Part shown: positions 34,672 through 43,489 of the stretch, piece after piece
Position numbering within the stretch: the first letter of the stretch is position 1
Layout of the letters: each line of letters starts with the position of its first letter
Source of the DNA: Lachnospiraceae bacterium
GTDB lineage: Bacteria; Bacillota; Clostridia; Lachnospirales; Lachnospiraceae
Direction: 5' to 3'
NCBI GenBank assembly: GCA_021201665.1
Contig: JAJQEO010000033.1
Span: forward strand, 27,337-91,336
DNA length: 64,000 bases
The notes under the pieces: generated by a model
Seen by the model: only the letters and a program-made list of their open reading frames with translations
What the model was told of the DNA's origin: nothing
Database searches by the model: none
Position numbers and translations under genes: made by a program

Positions 34672-36552
34672 ATGTTTAAGAAAAAAGCATGGAAACGTGT
34701 ACTTGCCAGTGTGCTGACACTGGTGACAGTTTTTTCTACCGCATTTTCTCCGCTGATGTCATATGCGTCAACGGACACGGCCTTTGAGTCGGAATACCCG
34801 GAGCTGGATGAGGTTAAGGATCAGCTTGAGTCAGATGAGATCGTGACGGTCACTGACATTGAAGTGGAAAATGGAAGCAGCTTTGACGCTTCGACTGATT
34901 TTACAGGTATCACCTATGATTCCGGTAAGGTAAAGATTACGCTTCATGAAGCGAAGGACAGCAGTGGGAATTCTTATTCCTCTGCAACGGCTGGATCGTA
35001 TAAAGCTGTTTATGCGGTAGTACCTGCGAGCGGCAATCCGTCCTATCGGGTTTCGAGAACCATCACGGTTAAGGAGGCACAGACGGAAGCCCAGACACAG
35101 ACAGATTCTACTTCTGTAGAGGATACAGACAGCGGGGATGATGATTCCGGCGATGGGGAATCTGCGGATGATGGGGAGGCAGACCTACAGTCGGCTGCGG
35201 ATTCATCGAGTGAAGCCGTAAGCTATGCAGCGGATGGAACTGACGCAGAGTCTGAAACGGAAGAAGCAGCAGAAAGCACTTCAGAATCTACAGAAGGAGT
35301 CACAGAGGAAGACGCATCGGAAACAGAAACTGATACTGCTGCCGATAGTGACGAGGACTCTGGCAGCGATTCTGATTCTGACGCAGAAGCATCTGATTCA
35401 GCCGAAGACTCTGACTCAGATGCAGACACGGAATCTGAAACCGGAACAGCAGTTTTCTCCCTTGAAGAGACGGACATGGAGGCTTCCAGTGAAATCTCCA
35501 CCGAAGGCGCGACGGAAATGACTACGGAGGAGTTTGAGTCCGAGCTGGAAGCGAGCGAGGATCAGGAGACGGTGGATGAGGAGACCGGTCTGACGCTTTC
35601 TGAGGTGCTGGCGGAGGCATCGGAGCAGGGGATTGCCCTGACAGATCTGGATGCTGGCGAGACGGTGGAATATTCCGTGAGTGTCAGCAGCGTATCAGCA
35701 ACGGCATTGACTGCCTCATCTTCCACGGAATCGGTTACGATTACAAAGGGGGAAAGGTATTATTACGCTGACTACGGCCTGGGTTCGTATTATACTTCCC
35801 CATATTATGTTTCCTACGGAAGCATTACAGCAACAGCTTACTGTGTGCAGCCCTCAAAGACGGGACCGGACGATGGCACTTATACCATCACAAAGCTGAG
35901 CGACAGTAAGACACTGGCAAAGGTCTGCTATTACGGAACAAAGGCCTCCGATGATGATGGTTTCTTTGCCACCTATTATCCGGATTTTTCAACCGGAAAA
36001 CGTTTTATTATTACGCACCTTGCGGCAGCTTATGCGAACGGCAGCAGCGACGCTTTTTCCGGGGCAAACTCTACCGGTCAGGCTCTGGCATTGGAACTGT
36101 ACAACTATTGCGTATCACAGCCGGAGATCCCTGATGTGGCCATGGAGTTTTCCAACGACGATGTAACTGCTTATATCGACGGTGACGGACAGCGTACAGA
36201 GGAAATCACGTTCAGCGCAGATGAGCTGCAGACGATTACGCTGAATCTTCCAGACGGCGTAAAGCTGCACAACACAACGATGGGTGAAACAAGTAAGGCA
36301 GGCGCGAGTGTTACCATCAGCGGCGGCACGACATTTTATCTGTCCGCGCCGCTCACGCAGGCTTCGGACGTGTCTGGAAGCTGGTCGTCGAAGATGAAAG
36401 GCAGCATTACAAAGGAATATTCCGCCTATAAGATTACGACCGGAAAGACGATTATAAAGACGAGGATTATGAGATGGACGAGGATGATGAAGATGGTGAA
36501 GACAGCGATGATGATGAGCCGGTCTGATGTGATTCCTCGCGTACAGGCATAG
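34672..36552 (+). CDS. TQXA/thioester-domain surface protein, C-terminally truncated
   Basis: A 626-aa exported protein of the kind whose Cys-Gln thioester domain can bind host surfaces. It starts at ATG 34672 with a signal peptide (FKKKAWKRVLASVLTL.. YAS). A long Ser/Asp/Glu-rich disordered region follows (about 135-340). The TQXA domain contains the candidate thioester Cys in ATAYCVQPSK (about residue 391). After YSAYKITTGKT the sequence changes to Lys/Arg/Met-rich residues that do not fit, and there are no collagen-binding repeats or LPXTG anchor. In the -1 frame from 36447 an acidic 26-residue tail runs to a stop at 36525. The gene therefore appears cut at about 36445. Confidence 0.75.
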   Translation: MFKKKAWKRVLASVLTLVTVFSTAFSPLMSYASTDTAFESEYPELDEVKDQLESDEIVTVTDIEVENGSSFDASTDFTGITYDSGKVKITLHEAKDSSGNSYSSATAGSYKAVYAVVPASGNPSYRVSRTITVKEAQTEAQTQTDSTSVEDTDSGDDDSGDGESADDGEADLQSAADSSSEAVSYAADGTDAESETEEAAESTSESTEGVTEEDASETETDTAADSDEDSGSDSDSDAEASDSAEDSDSDADTESETGTAVFSLEETDMEASSEISTEGATEMTTEEFESELEASEDQETVDEETGLTLSEVLAEASEQGIALTDLDAGETVEYSVSVSSVSATALTASSSTESVTITKGERYYYADYGLGSYYTSPYYVSYGSITATAYCVQPSKTGPDDGTYTITKLSDSKTLAKVCYYGTKASDDDGFFATYYPDFSTGKRFIITHLAAAYANGSSDAFSGANSTGQALALELYNYCVSQPEIPDVAMEFSNDDVTAYIDGDGQRTEEITFSADELQTITLNLPDGVKLHNTTMGETSKAGASVTISGGTTFYLSAPLTQASDVSGSWSSKMKGSITKEYSAYKITTGKTIIKTRIMRWTRMMKMVKTAMMMSRSDVIPRVQA

Positions 36553-36559
36553 AGCCTGG

Positions 36560-36575
36560 GCAGCCTGCGGGCTGC
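36560..36575 (+). terminator. Small hairpin after the deletion junction
   Basis: GCAGCC / GGCTGC with a 4-nt loop, 8 nt after the ORF end, followed by TTAAT. It could be a weak terminator left from the element. Confidence 0.4.
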
Positions 36576-36702
36576 TTAATAGCGAAAAATTTATCAGTTC
36601 TTTTTATGATTTTAGATCAAAATCACCTTGAATAATCTATAAAAAATGGTATATTCATGCTTATAGGAATTCGTGTTTAAGTATTCTGGAGGATTGGAAT
36701 GT

Positions 36703-39405
36703 ATGAAAAAGAAAGCTATTCTATTTTTAACAGCATTGATGTTAATGAATATACCTATGGAATCATTTGCGGATGAGGACACAGATATAATTGTTGAATA
36801 TGAAGATGAAAGTGAAGAACTTAGACTGGAGACAGAGACCGATTTTTCAAATGACAAGGATGGGTCTTTGACTGAAGAAGATGTTGATATATCTATTGCT
36901 TCGATAGAAGTAGAAACGGCATCGTCAGAAATGTTGGCGAGTACAAGTATAGTTGCCAGCGGTACATGCGGAGATGAATTAACCTGGTCGTTAGATGACA
37001 GTGGGACACTGACAATAAGCGGATCTGGAGTAATGACGGATTATTCGGAGACGGATTACGCCCCATGGTATAGTAATTGCAACTTGATAAATGAGCTGGT
37101 TGTTGAAGATGGTGTTACCTATATTGGGACATATGCCTTTTACAATTGCAGTAAAATGACTGATGCAAGCTTACCAGACAGTCTTACAGAAATAGGATAT
37201 TATGGGTTTGGAAAATGCAAAAGCTTAACAGGTTTATCGTTACCAGATAGTCTTATATCCATAGGTGACTGGGCATTTTATGAGTGTACCAGTTTGAGTA
37301 GTATAACGATACCGGGAAATATTGATTATATGGGAAACTATGCATTTGGATGCTGTACTGGTTTGATGAGTATAAATATTTCAGAAGGGGTTAGCGCAAT
37401 AGGAGGAGATGTATTTAACAATTGCACTGGATTGAAAAGCGTTACATTTCCAGAATCTCTTACATCTATAGGTGGTTGCGCGTTTTCTTATTGTACCAGT
37501 CTTACAGATATTACATTTTCAGATAATATAAGAACCATAGATAGTTGCGCTTTTATGGGATGCAGCAGTCTGACATCAGTAACGCTGCCGCAAGGACTGG
37601 TTTCATTAGGTCAGAGTGCGTTCATATTTTGCAGCGGCCTCACAGATATAACATTTCCGGATGGAATTTTAAATATAGATGTCACGACATTTTTGGGGTG
37701 CAGTAATCTTTCAAGCGTTACGATTCCAGATAGTGTTGTTTTAATTGGAGAAGGGGCATTCGAAGATTGCTCCAGCCTTAACAATATCTACTATTCAGGG
37801 AGTATTGAAAACTGGAACCTGATTAATGTTGAGGAAAGAAATGAGAATATAACAGGTGCGGTTATTCATTGCTGCGATGGTGTAGTAGCCCCTGACTTGA
37901 TGTCTGCTTATTCGGCAACGCTTGCCTATACTTATTGTGTTTATGATGGAACCGCTAAAGAACCTGTTGTTTCTGTTAGCAAGGGAAATATAGTGTTGTC
38001 AGAAGGCGTCGATTATGAAGTTTCATATAGCAATAATATAAGTGCCGGAAATGGAACCGTATTAATTACTGGGATTGGCAATTATACTGGATCAATTACT
38101 GAGGAATTTGAGATCGCTGCCGTAAATCTGGATGAGTGCGAGGTGACACTATCTGCATACGCTTATACATATGATGGATCTGCAAAAACCCCTGCCGTTA
38201 CTGTGAAAAATGGTTCGACTGTGTTAAAAAAAGGAACGGATTATACGGTTGTTTATAATGATAATGTAGCTGCAGGTATAGTGGTAGTGGATGTAAATGG
38301 AATAGGCAGTTGCGAGGGGGATGTTACAAGAGAGTTTATAATAAAAAAAGCAGATCCGACTATTAATATTAATGCTGCGGTGACAACAGTTGTAGCGGGA
38401 AATACGATACAGATAGGTGCAAGCACTAGCGGAGATGGTGAAATATCGTATACATCAGACGATGCCTCAGTGATGATTGTGGACAGCAACGGTCTGATTT
38501 CTGGCATTAGAGCAGGTACTTCAACTATTTACGTTTCCACATCAGAGACTGATAATTATAATTCTGCAACTGAATCTATCAGTATTACGGTTACAAAAGC
38601 GAATCAGACTCTGACGGCAAGCGCAGCGGCTTCTTCTATAGTTGCAGGAAAAACAACACGTATTTCAGCCAGCGGCAAAGGAACGATCACCTACACATCC
38701 AGTAATACGAATATTGCGAAAGTGAGCAGCAGCGGTGTCGTGACTGGTGTGGGAGCCGGAACGGCGACAATTACAGTTAAGGCAGCTGGTACAAGCTCAT
38801 ATAATTCCGCAAGTACGAAAGTGACGATCAAGGTAACTTTAGCTACCGGGAAAATTTCCAGCCTTACGAATACATCCAAAGGAATTACAGTTAAATGGAG
38901 CAAAATCACAGGAGCGTCAGGATATTATATTTATCGCTCTACAAAGTCTGGAAAATTCAGCAGTACGCCGATTAAGACAATAACCAGTGGCTCTACCGTG
39001 ACCTATACGGACACGGCTGTTAAGAACAAAAACGGCACGACATATTACTATAAAGTAGTGCCTTATTCAGGAAGTACCAAGGGAACCGGGACTCAGGCAA
39101 CGACCGTCCGACTTAAGGCAGTTTCGCTTTCCAGCGTAAAGAATACGGCTTCGAAAAAGATAACCGTGAAATGGAGTAAAACAACAAAAGTAACAGGCTA
39201 TCAAATTCAGTATTCTAAAAGCAAGACATTTTCGAGCGGCAATAAAACGGTGAAAGTTTCTGGCGCGTCGAAAGTGAGCAAAGCTATTTCTAAGCTGACT
39301 AAGAATAAGACTTATTATGTGCGTATCCGAACTTATAAGACGGTCAATGGAAAAACTTATTATTCGGCATGGAGTAGTAAGAAAACAGTGAAAATTACGA
39401 AATAG
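36703..39405 (+). CDS. BspA-like leucine-rich-repeat surface protein with Ig-like and fibronectin III domains
   Basis: A 900-aa secreted protein. Signal peptide MKKKAILFLTALMLMNIPMESFA, then an acidic linker, then about ten BspA-type leucine-rich repeats of roughly 23 residues (residues 95-375; pattern AFYxCxxLTxxxLPDSLTxIG). Two MBG/YDG-like beta units (about 395-555), bacterial Ig-like type 2 units (about 560-720, with two TFKV-like strands) and two fibronectin type III-like units (about 725-895) follow. No LPXTG motif. It probably acts at the cell surface in adhesion, as BspA proteins do. AT-rich compared with its neighbours. ATG 36703 follows TGGAGG. Confidence 0.85.
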   Translation: MKKKAILFLTALMLMNIPMESFADEDTDIIVEYEDESEELRLETETDFSNDKDGSLTEEDVDISIASIEVETASSEMLASTSIVASGTCGDELTWSLDDSGTLTISGSGVMTDYSETDYAPWYSNCNLINELVVEDGVTYIGTYAFYNCSKMTDASLPDSLTEIGYYGFGKCKSLTGLSLPDSLISIGDWAFYECTSLSSITIPGNIDYMGNYAFGCCTGLMSINISEGVSAIGGDVFNNCTGLKSVTFPESLTSIGGCAFSYCTSLTDITFSDNIRTIDSCAFMGCSSLTSVTLPQGLVSLGQSAFIFCSGLTDITFPDGILNIDVTTFLGCSNLSSVTIPDSVVLIGEGAFEDCSSLNNIYYSGSIENWNLINVEERNENITGAVIHCCDGVVAPDLMSAYSATLAYTYCVYDGTAKEPVVSVSKGNIVLSEGVDYEVSYSNNISAGNGTVLITGIGNYTGSITEEFEIAAVNLDECEVTLSAYAYTYDGSAKTPAVTVKNGSTVLKKGTDYTVVYNDNVAAGIVVVDVNGIGSCEGDVTREFIIKKADPTININAAVTTVVAGNTIQIGASTSGDGEISYTSDDASVMIVDSNGLISGIRAGTSTIYVSTSETDNYNSATESISITVTKANQTLTASAAASSIVAGKTTRISASGKGTITYTSSNTNIAKVSSSGVVTGVGAGTATITVKAAGTSSYNSASTKVTIKVTLATGKISSLTNTSKGITVKWSKITGASGYYIYRSTKSGKFSSTPIKTITSGSTVTYTDTAVKNKNGTTYYYKVVPYSGSTKGTGTQATTVRLKAVSLSSVKNTASKKITVKWSKTTKVTGYQIQYSKSKTFSSGNKTVKVSGASKVSKAISKLTKNKTYYVRIRTYKTVNGKTYYSAWSSKKTVKITK

Positions 39406-39451
39406 CGAAGACTCTATTTCCATTAAGCAAACTATACTAAAATAGATTGAC

Positions 39452-39487
39452 AAAACAGTTCCTGATTATTATTCAGGAGCTGTTTTT
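39452..39487 (+). terminator. Intrinsic terminator of the BspA-like gene
   Basis: AAAACAGTTCCTGA (39452-39465) pairs with TCAGGAGCTGTTTT (39473-39486), 13 of 14 positions, then more T. The rest of the 309-nt gap to 39714 shows no gene. Confidence 0.8.
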
Positions 39488-39714
39488 ACATAGAATGGAG
39501 AATGCGGGGAAATTAGTGAGACCAGAGTAACGAGTACAACGAATATTCTTCTGTTTTTCCTGCTGTTTGTTGTTGGGAGAGCTTGCTTACATAGCGAAAA
39601 TGAGGATATTCTTCTTGTTTGCTGAGAAAGGGGCTGATATAATGAGAGCAGTGGCAGTAAGAAATAGGCCAAAAATCGAATTATGTTTGGAATTTATGGG
39701 GAGTTGAGCTAAGT

Positions 39715-40233
39715 ATGGGAAAAACTGTTCAGTATATTGTATATGCAGTGACGATGTGCGTGATATATGCTGTGATCGGCCATTTGCACAATCGGGACAG
39801 TGCAGGTAGCGGTTCCGGGCAAAGTGATGTGAACTATGTGGTGAAGATACCTGCCGCGTTAAAATATGTTTATCTGGCTATGTTCGCTATGGGAATGCTT
39901 TTATTTGTCTTCTTTACTATTTGCGATATCAGGGGAATTCCGGGGATCACGGTTGGGCTTCTCCGTTTTTCTCTGATCGTCGCCGCTGTCGGACTTCTGG
40001 TGATGATATGGGCTTCCTGCTGGAGAATTCGCGTGGATGGAAGCACTATGGAAATCCATAGGCTGCTTCACAGAAGCCGGACCGTGTCCTTTTCAGAAAT
40101 AGAAAAAGTAGAAGTGACGAAAAAGTATCAGCTGATTTTGTATAAAAATGGAAAAAAGCTTGTGATTGTAGATTTGCTGGCGGATAATTATGAGTGCCTG
40201 AAAAACAGTCTGGGTAATTATGGAAAGCTATAG
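39715..40233 (+). CDS. Small membrane protein with PH-like C-terminal domain
   Basis: A 172-aa protein with three likely membrane segments (residues 4-21, 47-66, 79-100) and a soluble C-terminal half (WRIRVDGSTMEIHRLLHRSRTVSFSEIEKVEV..LVIVDLLADNYECL) that reads like the beta-rich PH-like domain of small membrane proteins (I think DUF6560, not certain). Function unknown. It precedes another small membrane-protein gene by 20 nt. Confidence 0.6.
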   Translation: MGKTVQYIVYAVTMCVIYAVIGHLHNRDSAGSGSGQSDVNYVVKIPAALKYVYLAMFAMGMLLFVFFTICDIRGIPGITVGLLRFSLIVAAVGLLVMIWASCWRIRVDGSTMEIHRLLHRSRTVSFSEIEKVEVTKKYQLILYKNGKKLVIVDLLADNYECLKNSLGNYGKL

Positions 40234-40253
40234 GAAAGAGCAGAGGAGGTATG

Positions 40254-40454
40254 ATGGCCAGGGTTGATATAAGCGGCCTGGATGGAATCCGGAGGCCAAC
40301 TCAGGATGAGATTTATAAGATCACGCGGTATTACGAACACTTATACAGGACAGGTGAAAGAACACTCAGACCATTGATTGTAGTGTTTACCGTTCTCGGT
40401 CTTGTCTGTATATGTGGATATACAGTAAGCGGGACAGCATCTATAGTAGTATAG
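40254..40454 (+). CDS. Short single-pass membrane protein
   Basis: A 66-aa protein with a helical soluble N-terminus and one C-terminal membrane helix (LIVVFTVLGLVCICGYTV). I choose ATG 40254, 5 nt after GAGGAGG, over the adjacent ATG 40251. Unknown function; it follows the previous gene closely. Confidence 0.5.
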   Translation: MARVDISGLDGIRRPTQDEIYKITRYYEHLYRTGERTLRPLIVVFTVLGLVCICGYTVSGTASIVV

Positions 40455-40484
40455 CTGTAGTTCAGAACTGGATCGGAGAGAACA

Positions 40485-40568
40485 ATGTGCGGACGCTATT
40501 TCGTTGATGATGATAGCGATGAGGATTTGATGAAAACGGTGCTGCAAAAAACTGAAATCGTATTTTAA
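40485..40568 (+). pseudogene. N-terminal fragment of a SRAP (HMCES/YedK) gene
   Basis: A 27-codon frame begins ATG TGC GGA CGC TAT (MCGRYF) and continues VDDDSDEDLMKTVLQKTEIVF before a stop. MCGRY with Cys2 is the catalytic start of SRAP proteins, which crosslink to abasic sites in single-stranded DNA. The start has GGAG upstream. The family needs about 200 residues, so the rest is lost. The following bases do not continue it in any frame. Confidence 0.65.
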
Positions 40569-40632
40569 ATTCTTTTTACTTTACTTTCACGCTATATTTA
40601 TTTATAATTGTAGCACGAAAGGAAGTGGCGGC

Positions 40633-41226
40633 ATGACGCAGCATGAGCGATTGGATATCATATTGGAGAAAAACAATGGCATTCTCCGGACTTCAGAGGT
40701 CGTGGACATGGGGATTTCAAAGCCGGTTTTTTATGATTATGTGAAATCAAAAGATTTAAAAAAGGCGGCACACGGAATTTACGTGTCAGATGACAGTTGG
40801 ACGGATGCATTGTATCTGCTCCATTTACGATACGGCCAGCTTGTTTTTTCCCATGAAACAGCCCTGTTTTTTCATGATCTGACAGACCGGGAGCCGTTTC
40901 CGTATGCAGCCACGGTAAAAAGAGGTTATAATACCAGCGGTCTGAAAGCAGAAGGAGTTTCGGTATATACGGTAAAAAAAGAGCTGCATGGGATTGGAGT
41001 CACATCCATGAAAACATCATTTGGGCATTCGGTTCCCGTCTATGATATGGAACGCACCATCTGTGATTTAATCCGTAGCCGAAACCATATCGAAATACAG
41101 ACGTATCAGGATGCGTTGAAGCAGTATGCCCGACGCAAAGATAAGAATCTGCGGAATTTAATGAATTATGCGCAGATGTTCCGGGTTGAAAAGATTTTAA
41201 GGCAGTATTTAGAGGTGCTTCTATGA
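40633..41226 (+). CDS. abiEi: AbiEi-type antitoxin of a type IV toxin-antitoxin system
   Basis: A 197-aa protein with an N-terminal winged-helix (TQHERLDIILEKNNGILRTSEVVDMGISKPVFYDYV), GIYVSDDSW and YMERTICDLIR-like (DMERTICDLIR) segments as in AbiEi, the repressor/antitoxin of the AbiE phage-exclusion system. ATG 40633 has GGAAGTGG upstream. Its stop overlaps the start codon of the AbiEii gene, normal for this pair. The toxin is truncated, so the antitoxin is an orphan here. Confidence 0.82.
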   Translation: MTQHERLDIILEKNNGILRTSEVVDMGISKPVFYDYVKSKDLKKAAHGIYVSDDSWTDALYLLHLRYGQLVFSHETALFFHDLTDREPFPYAATVKRGYNTSGLKAEGVSVYTVKKELHGIGVTSMKTSFGHSVPVYDMERTICDLIRSRNHIEIQTYQDALKQYARRKDKNLRNLMNYAQMFRVEKILRQYLEVLL

Positions 41227-41415
41227 TTAAGACGTCAAAGCAGTTAAAAGACCTGATCCGCAACCTGTCAAAGAAGAAATCAGCAGATGCACAGATCCTG
41301 ATGAGAAATTATATGATGGAGCGGTTCCTTGAACGGATTTCGCTTTCCGAGTACAAAATCCGCTGTTGTCGAAAATCGGGAGTATGAATTGCCTGATGAA
41401 CTGCTAAAGAAATGA
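41223..41415 (+). pseudogene. abiEii: Truncated AbiEii toxin joined to another gene's end
   Basis: MIKTSKQLKDLIRNLSKKK..MERFLERISLSEYK is the start of an AbiEii-type nucleotidyltransferase toxin, overlapping the antitoxin stop by 4 nt. After residue 45 the frame meets unrelated codons and stops at 41385. In a shifted frame the last stretch reads SAVVENREYELPDELLKK to a stop at 41413, which looks like the tail of another protein. The catalytic motifs of the toxin are missing. A deletion joined two genes at about 41358. Confidence 0.7.
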
Positions 41416-41454
41416 GGGAGTGGGTGTGGGCTTCCGGACCAATTTTTCTCTAAT

Positions 41455-41817
41455 ATGCAAAGTTGCTTTTCAGAAGGCTTTATGATAATCTATCTACAGG
41501 CACAAGAGGAGAGAGATAGCTTGGTCAGGGAAAAGGGTAGATCGATAGCAACAATGCGTGAGGCAATCCGAATCTGTAAAGACAGGAATGTGTTAAGAGA
41601 GTATTTGGAAAGCCATGAAAAGGAGGCGGTTGATATGTTGATGGAATTGTACGATCAGGAGAGAATTACTGATAGAATGTTGGCTAGTAATCGCCTGGAT
41701 ACATTGCTTGAAGCAATAAAAAGACTAATGTCTCGTCATGACTGGTCATTTGAGCAGGCAGCTGAAGAACTTGGAGTTTCTGAATCAGACAGGGATAATT
41801 TGAAAATCCGGCTGTGA
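41455..41817 (+). pseudogene. C-terminal fragment resembling Rpn/PD-(D/E)XK transposase-like tails
   Basis: A 120-codon frame whose middle (TMREAIRICKDRNVLREYLESHEKEAVDMLMELYDQE) resembles the helical tail of Rpn-type recombination nucleases common in Lachnospiraceae. No nuclease domain and no ribosome site before the first ATG. An internal ATG at 41635 does have AAAAGGAGG upstream and could yield a 61-aa peptide. I give low confidence to the family. Confidence 0.4.
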
Positions 41818-41884
41818 GTATTTTATATACTGATATGCTTGTTGTACTGTTCAGTCAATATGGTAATAATACGAGGAGGTTGAT

Positions 41885-42067
41885 ATGTTGATGGAATTGT
41901 ATGATCAGGAGAGAATTACTGACAGAATGTTGGCCAGCACCAGAAAAGAAACAAAAGTTGAGGATATTCGAAATCTTATGGCAAATTTAAAGCTGACAGC
42001 TGAACAGGCTATGCAGGCTTTGGGTATCCCCGCAGCTGACCAGCCAAAGTATCAGGCAATGCTGTAA
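41885..42067 (+). CDS. Small duplicated helical protein
   Basis: A 60-aa frame starting MLMELYDQERITDRMLAS, nearly identical in DNA to 41635-41693 of the preceding fragment, then a diverged end (LKLTAEQAMQALGIP). AGGAGG sits just upstream of ATG 41885. The duplication has turned a tail of the larger gene into a free-standing small gene. Whether it is expressed is unknown. Confidence 0.45.
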   Translation: MLMELYDQERITDRMLASTRKETKVEDIRNLMANLKLTAEQAMQALGIPAADQPKYQAML

Positions 42068-42089
42068 GAAATAGAAAATAGCGGTATCG

Positions 42090-42138
42090 GGCTCGCCGGT
42101 CACTTTCCAACTACAGGAAAGTGACCGGCGAGCCTTTT
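42090..42138. terminator. Strong bidirectional terminator hairpin
   Basis: Perfect 19-bp inverted repeat: GGCTCGCCGGTCACTTTCC (42090-42108), 7-nt loop, its complement at 42116-42134, followed by TTTT. It lies between the small gene and the convergent sigma factor gene and can end both. Confidence 0.85.
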
Positions 42139-42244
42139 AGTGTGCATATACACAGTTTTTCCTCCGCTTTTCTTTGGGTAATATATAGCTGTTTTTGGAG
42201 GCTGCGGACTGATATTTTATTGCTATGAATCGCTTCTCACATGC

Positions 42245-43261
42245 TCATAAGAAATCCGCAAGCTGTAATCGCTTCGATGGACGCCGCAGCTTGCGCAGTG
42301 CTTTTGCCTCTATCTGCCGGATACGCTCCCTCGTGACATGGTACTGTTCGCCTATTTCCTCCAGTGTCCATATGCGTCCGTCAACAAACCCAAACCGGAG
42401 GCGGACAACATCACGTTCCCGATCCGGCAGGGTATCCAGCACTTTGCTCATCTCCTGCTGCAGCATGGTATATACAGCAGACTCTTCCGGAGAGAGCGAG
42501 CGTTGGTCTTCCACGAAGTCCCCCAGCTCCGCGCCGTCGTCTTCGCCTACCGGGCTGTCCAGAGAAACCGTTTCACTTGCTGTGGCCAGGATCTGCTCTA
42601 CGTGAGGGATTGACATGTTCAGATGCCGTGCCAGTTCTGCAGAGGAAGGATCGTGGCCCAGTTCTACAGCCAGGGATTTTCTGGCTTTCAGTACATGGTT
42701 GATCTGCTCGTGCATATGCACCGGAACGCGGATGGTGCGGCCGTTATCGGCAATGCTGCGGGTAATAGCCTGGCGAATCCACCAGGTCGCGTAGGTGCTG
42801 AACTTGTAGCCCATTGTGTAATCATATTTCTCAACGGCTTTCATCAGGCCGATATTTCCCTCCTGGATAAGATCAAGGAAGGCAAGGCCATGGTTCGTAA
42901 ATTTTTTTGCGATGCTGACCACGAGGCGCAGGTTCGCGTTGATCAGCTTTTCCCTTGCTTTCTCATCTCCGTCGGCGATTCTTTTTGCCAGCTCAATTTC
43001 CTCATCCGAAGAAAGCAGGGAAAAAGAACCGATCTCTTTCAAGTACATACGCACAGGGTCTTCTGTGCTGATTCCCTCCAGAATTTCAGCATCGTCCAGC
43101 AGGTCGTCACTGCTCTTGCCTTCGCCCTCATGGGGCAAATCGTCATCTTCTTCGGAAAGCAGGAGGACGGATTCTTCCATTATTTCTGTATCATTTCCAA
43201 ATTCCTGATCTCTAAACTGCATCACTGTCTGCAGAGGTTGTTCCTGATTGTTCGGCTGCAT
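42245..43261 (-). CDS. RNA polymerase sigma-70 family factor (RpoD-like)
   Basis: A 338-aa sigma factor. Region 1.2 ([12 protein letters not shown]), region 2 ([57 protein letters not shown]), region 3 and region 4 ([18 protein letters not shown]) are all conserved. The acidic first 65 residues lack a full region 1.1. It is not beside dnaG, where the housekeeping rpoD usually lies in Bacillota, so it may be a second, group 2-like factor. ATG 43261 is preceded by GAGGGGA. Confidence 0.88.
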   Translation of the reverse strand: MQPNNQEQPLQTVMQFRDQEFGNDTEIMEESVLLLSEEDDDLPHEGEGKSSDDLLDDAEILEGISTEDPVRMYLKEIGSFSLLSSDEEIELAKRIADGDEKAREKLINANLRLVVSIAKKFTNHGLAFLDLIQEGNIGLMKAVEKYDYTMGYKFSTYATWWIRQAITRSIADNGRTIRVPVHMHEQINHVLKARKSLAVELGHDPSSAELARHLNMSIPHVEQILATASETVSLDSPVGEDDGAELGDFVEDQRSLSPEESAVYTMLQQEMSKVLDTLPDRERDVVRLRFGFVDGRIWTLEEIGEQYHVTRERIRQIEAKALRKLRRPSKRLQLADFL

Positions 43262-43295
43262 AAATAGTTCCCCTCATATCCCCTCATTTGTCAAA

Positions 43296-43324
43296 AACAT
43301 ACCATTATTGTCGAACCGTGTCAA
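43296..43324 (-). promoter_or_regulatory. Possible promoter of the sigma factor gene
   Basis: On the minus strand TTGACA (43319-43324) and TATGTT (43296-43301) are 17 nt apart, 35 nt before the start codon. Confidence 0.5.
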
Positions 43325-43489
43325 TGACCGATACAGACTGCAGCACGGATATTTTGCGTGACTGAACATTGTCCGTCTTTTGTCTGTGGAAGAATCGGAA
43401 GATTTGTGGTAGGATTGCATAACGAAAGAGCGGGGACACAATATAATAGGTATTGAGTCTATTGTGGTTTTAAAGGAAGATGATCGAGA

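Noticed and set aside
35223..35501. Ser/Glu-rich reverse-strand frame
   Set aside because: It is the mirror of the repetitive acidic region of the TQXA gene; no ribosome site.
24000..42200. Right attachment site repeating the tRNA-Arg 3' end
   Set aside because: I looked for a copy of TTCGAATCCCGCCAGGGAC downstream and saw none by eye; a computed search would be needed.
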